Translations under genes and position numbers: made by a program
The notes under the pieces: generated by a model
Seen by the model: only the letters and a program-made list of their open reading frames with translations
What the model was told of the DNA's origin: nothing
Databases searched by the model: none
Assembly: GCA_003641785.1 (NCBI GenBank)
Contig: QNAO01000070.1
Span: 1-5,731 of the forward strand
Reading direction: 5' to 3'
Origin: Thermotogae bacterium
Lineage (GTDB): Bacteria; Thermotogota; Thermotogae; Thermotogales; DSM-5069
DNA: 5,731 nt
Shown here: piece by piece, positions 1 to 5,723 of the stretch
Layout of the letters: each line of letters begins with the position of its first letter
How positions within the stretch are numbered: the first letter of the stretch is position 1

Positions 1-1642
1 CTACACCTTCTTCGTCAGCCACCCTGACTGGAAGTATCTTTACTCCATATCCTCCCCAGCAGACTCCTGAGACGCCCATCTCGTTGTTTGTGAGTGCGGC
101 TATAGTTCCAGCAACGTGTGTTCCGTGTCCATTTAAGTCTGTCGGATCAGAATCTTCATCCACAAAATCATAGCCCGTTGAATAGAAAATTCCTGCTAAA
201 TCTGGGTGATCAAATCTGACACCCGAATCAAGTACTGCTACAACCACCAACTCACTTCCCAAGGTTAAAGACCACGCTGAGGGAAGTGATATATCCTGGT
301 AATGCCACTGACGAATATAGAACTCGTCATCTGGCTCTATCGACATCAATTTGTGAATGTAGTTTGGCTCAACATTTTCAGCTAATCCAAGGGTGATAAG
401 TGTTTCTCGGAGTTCATCTAAAGGCATTTCCGATTCTACGAGCGCATAACTAAGTGAACGATCCACTGTTTCAAGTGAGTCGACAACCTTTACTCCGTAC
501 GTGCTCATAGTTTCAAAGGCTCTAATTGATTTATTCCCGTCTTTGAGCTTCACAACAAACTGGTTTGGAACACTTTCTGTTTTTCCAAGGGCAGCGGGAC
601 CACTTGAGTTAGTCCTTGATTTATTTTCAAGCGCCTTGAGTCTATTCAGGTAAAGTGAGCTCGTTGTCATATCTCCAACGAATGGTGAAACATAGCCATA
701 AACATAGCTACCAGAGGGGACGATGAGATCGGCAGTTGTTGCGAAACCGGATTCCCTTCCATTTAGCACAACGTTGACACCATAGCTATATACCCTGCCG
801 GATTCAATTTCAATATCCTGAAAGCTCTTCTTGGTGGTTGCTCCCAAAAATTTTATTCCTTCGTCTGATTCTCTATATACTTCGAAGAAAGAGTACTCGT
901 ATTCATACGTCCATGCCAAGGCAGCCACTCCTTCAACGCAGATAACTTCTAAATCGGATACGGTTGGAACGGTGGGAAAATCATACACAATACTGATTTC
1001 TCCCAAGGCAACTGTAGCGTTGAGTTGAGTGAGCTTATCAGGCTGGATCACAAACGAGTCTTCTTTCATCTTTAATTCCAAGGAATCATAAAACTCAACA
1101 GTATAAACTGCTGGTTCAAGTTCAAGCGTAACGGAGGTGGATTCTCCCGCGGGTAGCTCAAAGTTCACAGAAGCTTTCAGTATTTCAACTGTTATGAGAT
1201 CAGTTGTGTTATTTGCGATATTTATCTGCAATATACCATTGACAAAGCTTAGAAGCACATTCTTTACGTTCACTTCGTTTTCAATCAACACCGTTGTGGT
1301 GGCTGCATAAATGCTTCTACCGGCTTCGGAATTCTTAAACAAGAATTCAAATCGGTAGGATTCTCCAACCACCAGGTTTTCGATGGTTATACTGGTGGCA
1401 TAGCTGTAAACCAGAGTTGTTGATTCTTGATTTCCAACTCTTGTAAGCGTTATTTCTATAATGTTCGGTGAAATGTCGGGAATAGGTTCAAAGAAGGAAT
1501 CTTTGCTATCAGGAAATGAAAAGCTAAATTTCACAGAACCAAGCTCTGGCTGTTCTGAAGGAGAGTTAGGAGTTGTTGAACAACAGGTGAGCAGAAATAT
1601 TGCCATGCCAATACATCCCAACAAAAAGAACATTTTCTTCAT
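1..1642 (-). CDS. Subtilisin-like serine protease (peptidase S8), lipoprotein-like, 3' end outside window
   Basis: The reading frame stays open for 547 codons from the ATG at 1642 to the window edge. An SD-like GGGGG lies seven bases before the ATG. Residues 1-21 form a signal peptide (MKKMFFLLGCIGMAIFLLTC, then Cys21) suggesting export and lipid anchoring, although the Cys20/Cys21 context is not a textbook lipobox. Residues about 30-220 look like beta-sandwich material, and about 223-308 resemble a fibronectin type III domain. Residues about 358-445 match an I9-like inhibitory propeptide of the fervidolysin kind (NQFVVKLK, then VEPNY and QWHYQDISLPSAW). The catalytic domain then begins, with Asp472 in VVAVLDSGVRFDHPDL and His506 in NGHGTHVAGT; the oxyanion Asn and catalytic Ser lie beyond the window. 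The family makes secreted endopeptidases activated by propeptide removal. A dedicated promoter lies upstream. Family assignment is firm; substrate and anchoring are inferred. Confidence 0.92.
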   Translation of the reverse strand, partial: MKKMFFLLGCIGMAIFLLTCCSTTPNSPSEQPELGSVKFSFSFPDSKDSFFEPIPDISPNIIEITLTRVGNQESTTLVYSYATSITIENLVVGESYRFEFLFKNSEAGRSIYAATTTVLIENEVNVKNVLLSFVNGILQINIANNTTDLITVEILKASVNFELPAGESTSVTLELEPAVYTVEFYDSLELKMKEDSFVIQPDKLTQLNATVALGEISIVYDFPTVPTVSDLEVICVEGVAALAWTYEYEYSFFEVYRESDEGIKFLGATTKKSFQDIEIESGRVYSYGVNVVLNGRESGFATTADLIVPSGSYVYGYVSPFVGDMTTSSLYLNRLKALENKSRTNSSGPAALGKTESVPNQFVVKLKDGNKSIRAFETMSTYGVKVVDSLETVDRSLSYALVESEMPLDELRETLITLGLAENVEPNYIHKLMSIEPDDEFYIRQWHYQDISLPSAWSLTLGSELVVVAVLDSGVRFDHPDLAGIFYSTGYDFVDEDSDPTDLNGHGTHVAGTIAALTNNEMGVSGVCWGGYGVKILPVRVADEEGV

Positions 1643-1654
1643 AGAGATACCCCC
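1631..1654 (-). promoter_or_regulatory. Ribosome binding site and start region of the S8 protease gene
   Basis: Read on the minus strand, GGGGGTATCTCT precedes the ATG at 1642-1640. The G-run is seven bases from the start codon, a normal distance. A second in-frame ATG lies at 1633, but it would shorten the positively charged N-terminus of the signal peptide (MKKM), so the first ATG is preferred. Confidence 0.6.
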
Positions 1655-1688
1655 AAATCATATGGTGAAGTGCGATCAATTCAGGAAT

Positions 1689-1717
1689 ATATTAGCAGGG
1701 TTTTAATTAATTGTCAT
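1689..1717 (-). promoter_or_regulatory. Predicted sigma70-type promoter of the S8 protease gene
   Basis: On the minus strand a -35 element ATGACA (1717-1712, five of six matches to TTGACA) is followed by a 17-base spacer and a -10 element TAATAT (1694-1689). A TG one base before it gives the extended form TGCTAATAT. Transcription would start near 1682, leaving a leader of about 40 bases. The promoter sits entirely in the gap behind the CARF gene, so the protease can be transcribed on its own even if there is also read-through. Predicted from sequence only. Confidence 0.6.
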
Positions 1718-1739
1718 GAGAGGTTATACCTATATTTAC

Positions 1740-2594
1740 TTAGGAATTTGCCCTCAAAGAGTCCATGAGTGGAGCAAGGTCGGATATCAGGCGATTCCTC
1801 ATGCCTGATCTACGAGAAATGCCAGTATGAGACGCGTATTTATCATAAATACTCTGCAATTGGTTGGAGATGGTTTTAGGAGATTTATGTAGCCTCTGAG
1901 CAATTTCCTTGTTTGTTCCACCAGTTTTCACAAGTGTTTCAAGTAACTGTTTTTCAGCATCCGTTAGCTGGTGCCAAAAAGCGGTTAAAAAAGAAACCTT
2001 CGTGTACTCTTGAAGCTCTTTTTGTTTCAGTATTGCTTTGTAAGGATCATTCCACAAAAGTAGTTCTTGAAGAGTTGAAGGAAGCAACACCCAACGCAGA
2101 ATTGGCACGTTAATGAGGGATATCTGGGAAAAGTCACAGCTTCGCATGACTCGACTTTCAAGGAGACTCCTTTCAGACAATAGGTGCCACACGTGATCGT
2201 TGTCATCAAGAAGTAACTGGGCGACAAGCATTCCATATGCCGCCATAACTTTACGTCCGCCTGCTATTGAAAGATGAATCCTGCGATGAGCCTTCTTTAT
2301 TTTCAGAACAGTGGCATAAAGAACTCGAAGCAACAGTGTTGCGTCTTTCTCACAGCAAATATCCTCGGGAAATCGATCATTGCTCTTAATTGGGACAAAT
2401 CGAAGTGTGATGCCCTCTTCTGAGGTGAGTTCTTTTTCAAGACAATTCAGTGAATTGTAAATATCGACAACTGATGGATTTGTGTGAAGTACAACCACTT
2501 CGTCGATGGGAAAACCATTCTTTATCAGCGCGTCAAATAAGAGCGTTACAACTTGCGGTTCAGTTCCCACCATGGTAACAAGAGTGTCTTTCAA
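1740..2594 (-). CDS. CARF-domain transcription regulator with C-terminal LuxR-type HTH
   Basis: Residues 1-165 read as a CARF Rossmann-like ligand-sensing domain. The first strand and loop are TLVTMVGTEPQVVT (4-17), like the GTxPQVVTE motif of CRISPR-associated CARF proteins, and HLSIAGGRKVMAAYGMLVAQ (107-126) with HVWHLLS (134-140) resembles the core of NE0113-type CARF proteins. CARF domains of characterised relatives bind cyclic oligoadenylates made by type III CRISPR complexes. Residues about 208-273 form a LuxR/GerE helix-turn-helix: LTDAEKQLLETLV (210-222), NKEIAQRL (228-235), then recognition helix KSPKTISNQLQSIYDKYA. No HEPN R-x4-6-H motif or nuclease domain is present, so the output is probably DNA binding in the cytoplasm. 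The start is a TTG; the next ATG (residue 8) would cut into the first beta strand. No cas gene adjoins it here. Domain calls are by motif; ligand and targets are inferred. Confidence 0.85.
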   Translation of the reverse strand: MKDTLVTMVGTEPQVVTLLFDALIKNGFPIDEVVVLHTNPSVVDIYNSLNCLEKELTSEEGITLRFVPIKSNDRFPEDICCEKDATLLLRVLYATVLKIKKAHRRIHLSIAGGRKVMAAYGMLVAQLLLDDNDHVWHLLSERSLLESRVMRSCDFSQISLINVPILRWVLLPSTLQELLLWNDPYKAILKQKELQEYTKVSFLTAFWHQLTDAEKQLLETLVKTGGTNKEIAQRLHKSPKTISNQLQSIYDKYASHTGISRRSGMRNRLISDLAPLMDSLRANS

Positions 2595-2614
2595 ATCAGT
2601 CGTAGTGACCCCCC
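2592..2614 (-). promoter_or_regulatory. TTG start with distant G-run as ribosome binding site
   Basis: Minus-strand GGGGGGTCAC (from 2614) resembles a Shine-Dalgarno site, but the last G of the run lies 14 bases before the TTG start at 2594. That is longer than the usual 5-10, and no ATG, GTG or TTG in frame sits at a better distance. Together with the rare start codon this suggests low translation, as expected for a regulator, or a start choice that needs a check. Confidence 0.4.
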
Positions 2615-2640
2615 TGCACTAAATATTAGCAAAATACGAC
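2599..2640. repeat. Inverted repeat around the CARF-HTH promoter and ribosome binding site
   Basis: The arms GTCGTA (2599-2604) and TACGAC (2635-2640) are exact reverse complements separated by 30 bases. Together they enclose the proposed -10 element and the G-run. The arms are only six bases, so chance is possible; a two-site operator for autoregulation by a dimeric HTH protein is one reading. Confidence 0.3.
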
Positions 2641-2646
2641 AAAATT
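2623..2646 (-). promoter_or_regulatory. Candidate promoter of the CARF-HTH gene
   Basis: The minus strand carries an extended -10 element TGCTAATAT (2631-2623). The best -35 candidate is a weak TTGTTC 18 bases upstream of TAATAT, so recognition would rest on the extended -10. A start near 2616 leaves a leader of about 20 bases. The same nine-base -10 block occurs before the S8 protease gene. Read-through from the metal exporter gene remains possible. Confidence 0.4.
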
Positions 2647-2656
2647 GAACAAGAAC

Positions 2657-2695
2657 AAAGGTGATTCTTTAATACGATCGCATGTATGTCACTTT
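2657..2695 (-). terminator. Weak candidate terminator after the P-type ATPase gene
   Basis: The arms AAAGGTGA (2657-2664) and TCACTTT (2689-2695) pair with one bulged base. Inside them ATAC and GTAT can also pair. Read on the minus strand the stem overlaps the ATPase stop codon and is followed by a T-rich but interrupted run (TTTGTTCTTGTTC). The stem is AT-rich, so termination is likely incomplete. Confidence 0.3.
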
Positions 2696-4776
2696 AAAAT
2701 TCTCATGGCATTGAATAACGCTATTATCGCAACTCCAACATCAGCAAACACCGCTTCCCACATTGTAGTCACCCCAATAATACCTAAGCCTATGAAAGCC
2801 ACTTTGACACCAAGAGCAAAAACTATGTTCTGCCACACTATTCTCTGGGTTTTTCTTGCTATCTCAATGACCATCGGAAGTTTTGATGGCCTGTCGTCCA
2901 TTATTACTACATCTGCTGTTTCGATGGCAGCGTCACTTCCCAAAGCTCCCATGGCTATTCCCACGTCTGCTCTGGCGATAACCGGGGCATCATTAATTCC
3001 ATCACCCACAAAAACCATCTTATCTTTTGGAGTCATCTTTTCTTTAAGTTCCTCTATAACTCTCACCTTATCCTCTGGCATTAACTCGGCATGGAATTCG
3101 TCCAACTCTAACTGTTTCGCTATGTTTTCTGCAACATCCTTGCTGTCTCCTGTAATCATCAAAATTTTCTTGATGCCCAGTTCTCTCAGTCGCTTCACTG
3201 CTTCATAGGCGTCCTCTTTCAGCTCATCTGAGATCACCATGTAGCCAGCATATTTTTTGTCGATCACGACGTGGGCCGCAGTTCTTACTACATGACACGT
3301 GTCGTGTTCTATCTTGAATCTGTGAAGCAACCTATCGTTTCCGACCATTATCTCAACGTTGTTCTTCAAGGTTGTTCTAACACCATAACCAGCTATCTCC
3401 TGCAAATCTTTTATCTGAGCCATCTCAATTTCCTCTCCGTAAGCTTCTTTTATTGCCAAAGCTATAGGATGTCCCGAATGAACTTCTGCCAAAGCCGCGA
3501 ATTTGATTATCTCTTTTTGCGTAAAACCGTTTCTTGTCTCTGTCTTTGTTATCTTGAAAACGCCCTTTGTCAGAGTCCCAGTTTTATCAAAAGCCACAAC
3601 TTTAGCTCCACTGAGGATATCCAGAAAATTAGAACCCTTCACGAGTACCCCTTCTTTTGCTGATTTACCGATTCCTCCAAAATAACCAAGTGGTATCGAT
3701 AAAACAAGAGCGCAGGGACACGAAATCACAAGCAGAACCAAGGCTCTGTAAAACCATTCAGAGAAAGGATCTCCAGTGATCAACGGTGGAATTACAGCAA
3801 CAACCGCTGCGAGTCCGACAACTACGGGAGTGTAGTAACGAGCGAATTTTGTGATAAATCTTTCTGTTTTAGCTTTCCTTGCTGTGGCATTTTGTACAAG
3901 CCTTAAAATCCTTGAAATAGTTGACTCTTCGAGCTTTCTTGTGACTTCAACTGTTAGAAGACTCGTGAGGTTTATCATTCCTGAAAGGATCTTGCTTCCT
4001 TTCATCATAACTCTGGGAGTACTCTCGCCAGTCAAAGCTGATGTATCAACGTTCGAATTTCCCTCAATAGTAACTCCGTCAACTGGAATCTTCTCACCGG
4101 GATTAACGATTATGACATCTCCAATGTTCAACTCGTCTGGTCTAACTTTTACCACTTTATTTTCAACTTTCAGATTTGCATAGTCAGCTTTTAAATCCAG
4201 TAAAGCCTTTATAGAACGTCTTGATTTGTTTAAAGCAGAGTCCTGGAGAAATTCTCCGATCATGTAGAAAAGTATAACTGCAACTGCTTCTGGGTATTCT
4301 TTTATGGCAAATGCGCCCAATGTAGCCACAGTCATAAGAAAATTCTCATCAAAAAGCTTGCCGTGAATAGAGTTGACAAAAGCATTTTTCAGCACCTTCC
4401 ATCCCACCAGAAGATAGCTGGTAGCAAATATCCCAATCACTGATACGCTGTTGAAGTTGTAGTAGCTCATGACTAACCCTGTAACAAATAACGCAACAGA
4501 GGAGATTATGAAAAACAGCATGTTTTTTGAATTCTTCTCATTATCATGCTGATGGGCGAAATCATGATCATTCTTCTCATCTTCGATTACTTTGATATTT
4601 GGTTCTACGCTTTTTATTACCCGTTTGGCTTTTCCTACATCACCTTCGATTTCAAGTTCCTTTGTTACGAAATTGATCGATGCGGAGACGAATCCGCGCT
4701 TTCTGAGCTCTTCTTCTATCTTGTAGGCGCAATTAGCACAACCAAGACCGTCCAATTTCAATTTTTTCTTAGACAT
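2689..4776 (-). CDS. cadA: Zn2+/Cd2+/Pb2+-exporting P1B-type ATPase
   Basis: This inner-membrane pump uses ATP to export divalent soft metals. Its 695 residues are normal for the CadA/ZntA family. An N-terminal heavy-metal-associated domain carries GCANC (Cys13, Cys16), followed by a linker rich in His and Asp (about 67-78). Paired membrane helices follow (about 86-130 and 143-178). The actuator domain has TGES at 249-252. The metal-site helix carries Cys-Pro-Cys (353-355), and the phosphorylation site is DKTGT with Asp397. The nucleotide-binding domain has the P1B His-Pro pair (436-437), TGD at 542-544 and GDGIND at 591-596. The last helices hold Lys658 and Asp679, in places matching the Lys and Asp that define the Zn/Cd/Pb subgroup (P1B-2) rather than the Cu pumps. 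AAGGAGG lies ten bases before the ATG, inside the preceding sensor gene, and the two genes are separated by two bases, so they are co-transcribed and probably translationally coupled. Confidence 0.96.
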   Translation of the reverse strand: MSKKKLKLDGLGCANCAYKIEEELRKRGFVSASINFVTKELEIEGDVGKAKRVIKSVEPNIKVIEDEKNDHDFAHQHDNEKNSKNMLFFIISSVALFVTGLVMSYYNFNSVSVIGIFATSYLLVGWKVLKNAFVNSIHGKLFDENFLMTVATLGAFAIKEYPEAVAVILFYMIGEFLQDSALNKSRRSIKALLDLKADYANLKVENKVVKVRPDELNIGDVIIVNPGEKIPVDGVTIEGNSNVDTSALTGESTPRVMMKGSKILSGMINLTSLLTVEVTRKLEESTISRILRLVQNATARKAKTERFITKFARYYTPVVVGLAAVVAVIPPLITGDPFSEWFYRALVLLVISCPCALVLSIPLGYFGGIGKSAKEGVLVKGSNFLDILSGAKVVAFDKTGTLTKGVFKITKTETRNGFTQKEIIKFAALAEVHSGHPIALAIKEAYGEEIEMAQIKDLQEIAGYGVRTTLKNNVEIMVGNDRLLHRFKIEHDTCHVVRTAAHVVIDKKYAGYMVISDELKEDAYEAVKRLRELGIKKILMITGDSKDVAENIAKQLELDEFHAELMPEDKVRVIEELKEKMTPKDKMVFVGDGINDAPVIARADVGIAMGALGSDAAIETADVVIMDDRPSKLPMVIEIARKTQRIVWQNIVFALGVKVAFIGLGIIGVTTMWEAVFADVGVAIIALFNAMRILK

Positions 4777-4778
4777 TT

Positions 4779-5132
4779 CTAATGGTCCTCCTTTATATGC
4801 TCCAGTGCGATCTTAAGAATGTCCTTTATGTGGTTATCACTTAGGCGATAAAAGACATTCTTTCCGTCCTTTCTGTAGGTAACTATTTTTCTATCCTTCA
4901 AAATTCTGAGCTGATGTGATACAGCTGAAACAGAGAGATTGCTGATGTTTGATAAATCACACGTGCACAGTTCATCCTCCATTAGAGCAAAAACTATGTT
5001 CAAACGAGAGGGATTGCCAAGAGCGTCAAAAAAATCTGAGACCTCAAGGTCGATTTCCTGAGAAGGCAACTTTTTCTTGACTTTGAGAATCTTGTCCATG
5101 TGTTGTTTGTGGACTTCACACACTTCCGCCAT
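4779..5132 (-). CDS. ArsR/SmtB-family metal-sensing repressor (CadC/SmtB-like)
   Basis: This 117-residue winged-helix repressor is predicted to bind the adjacent operator as a dimer and leave it when Zn2+, Cd2+ or Pb2+ binds. The fold is typical: FFDALGNPSRLNIVFAL, then the recognition helix region LSVSAVSHQLRILKDRKIV (66-84) and the wing VTYRKDGKNVFYRL. Two known metal sites can be read. The alpha3N site has Cys56-Thr-Cys58 in ELCTCDLS plus N-terminal Cys5, His8 and His11, as in CadC. The alpha5 site has Asp99, His101, His112 and Glu115, with exactly the spacing of SmtB Asp104, His106, His117 and Glu120. The start follows a strong AGAGGTGAT. It is the first gene of the operon with the exporter. 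Metal specificity is inferred; a Cd/Pb/Zn sensor fits best. Confidence 0.95.
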   Translation of the reverse strand: MAEVCEVHKQHMDKILKVKKKLPSQEIDLEVSDFFDALGNPSRLNIVFALMEDELCTCDLSNISNLSVSAVSHQLRILKDRKIVTYRKDGKNVFYRLSDNHIKDILKIALEHIKEDH

Positions 5133-5137
5133 AGTTT

Positions 5138-5146
5138 ATCACCTCT
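5138..5146 (-). promoter_or_regulatory. Strong Shine-Dalgarno site of the metal sensor gene
   Basis: Minus-strand AGAGGTGAT differs at one base from the ideal anti-16S match AGGAGGTGAT and lies five bases before the ATG at 5132. It fixes the start and directly abuts the operator palindrome. Confidence 0.75.
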
Positions 5147-5170
5147 ATATTTGAACATATGTTCAAATAT
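5147..5170. promoter_or_regulatory. ArsR/SmtB-type operator, perfect 24-bp palindrome
   Basis: The half-site ATATTTGAACAT is followed directly by its exact reverse complement, giving 24 bases of unbroken dyad symmetry. The TGAACA...TGTTCA core is the known SmtB/CadC/ZiaR operator pattern. It lies between the -10 element and the Shine-Dalgarno site, at about +5 to +28 of the transcript, where a bound repressor dimer would block promoter use or escape. The pairing with the sensor gene 15 bases away makes autoregulation very likely. Confidence 0.9.
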
Positions 5171-5181
5171 TCTACTAAATC

Positions 5182-5190
5182 ATTATACCA
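5182..5190 (-). promoter_or_regulatory. Extended -10 promoter of the metal resistance operon
   Basis: The minus strand reads TGGTATAAT: a consensus TATAAT (5187-5182) with the TG of an extended -10 element. No good -35 hexamer is seen 16-18 bases upstream, which is common for extended -10 promoters. Transcription would begin near 5175 and run into the operator, sensor and exporter genes. Confidence 0.75.
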
Positions 5191-5273
5191 CACACAAGTG
5201 CAGAATTTGCCATAGGAAATGAGTCATTACATCTGCACTCAGTTTTAAAGCAAAGGCAGCTCGATTCAGTTCA

Positions 5274-5723
5274 TTAAGTTTTGTTCTTCTTATTCAGATC
5301 TTCTTTAATTGATTTTAATTTTTTTGCCAGTTGTCCTTCTATAGCAGGCTGTGAAGTAAGCTTTTTTGGAGGGCGGTGTGCACGCTCAGATCTTGGAGGA
5401 TTATTGAAGCTGTTCTTTTCCTTTGCAGCCACCAGTCTAGCAGCTGTACCAAATATGTACGCCCAGGTTTTGTAGTCTTCAAGCAGACCTTGTGTATGAT
5501 TATCTGCGCGCATCAGTTTTTTCATCTCTTTATAAAATGACTCTACGCCCTTGTATTGATGTAATTTTGGGAGATTTCTCAGTGCTCCAAGAAACATTTC
5601 GAGTTGTCTTACTTCCTTTGAATTTTGAATCACCGCTTGAATCGATTTGAGTCCATTATGTTTTTTTATTGTTCCTTTTTCAATTACCTTTTCAACCATA
5701 TCAATGATATCTTCCTTGTTCAT
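5274..5723 (-). CDS. Hypothetical protein, helical with basic C-terminal tail
   Basis: I do not recognise this 149-residue protein. No signal peptide or membrane segment is seen. Residues 1-100 read as amphipathic helices (for example SKEVRQLEMFLGALRNL at 35-51, YKEMKKLMR at 64-72 and TWAYIFGTAARLVAA at 86-100). Residues 101-149 form a polar tail rich in Lys, Arg and Pro that is probably flexible, ending in KKLKSIKEDLNKKNKT; such tails often contact nucleic acid or a partner. Only eight bases upstream are visible and they show no clear Shine-Dalgarno site, so the true start may be further upstream. It ends about 90 bases before the metal operon promoter and is probably the last gene of a separate unit. 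A small helical subunit of a larger complex is possible but not shown. Confidence 0.65.
   Translation of the reverse strand: MNKEDIIDMVEKVIEKGTIKKHNGLKSIQAVIQNSKEVRQLEMFLGALRNLPKLHQYKGVESFYKEMKKLMRADNHTQGLLEDYKTWAYIFGTAARLVAAKEKNSFNNPPRSERAHRPPKKLTSQPAIEGQLAKKLKSIKEDLNKKNKT

Noticed and set aside
831..1706. Two plus-strand open frames (65 and 81 codons)
   Set aside because: They overlap the S8 protease frame on the opposite strand. The protease frame is open for 547 codons and carries signal, propeptide and catalytic motifs.
1721..1731. Short palindrome AGGT-TAT-ACCT just upstream of the protease -35 element
   Set aside because: Four-base arms are expected by chance, and nothing else supports a terminator or operator here.
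1740..2594. HEPN ribonuclease (Csm6/Csx1) as identity of the CARF protein
   Set aside because: The C-terminal half has no R-x4-6-H motif and instead matches a LuxR-type helix-turn-helix along its length.
2645..3208. 187-codon open frame on the plus strand
   Set aside because: It lies antisense inside the P-type ATPase gene, whose motifs fully explain the region, and its low-complexity Ser/Thr/Ile-rich product is typical of an antisense shadow.
3271..4183. Several plus-strand open frames of 60-130 codons
   Set aside because: All are antisense to the conserved ATPase coding sequence and show no ribosome binding site or recognisable family.
5217..5246. Hairpin after the 149-residue protein gene (TGAGT...ACTCA with flanking AAA/TTT)
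   Set aside because: A five-base stem with a 12-base loop, a bulge and only three T residues after it; too weak to call a terminator.
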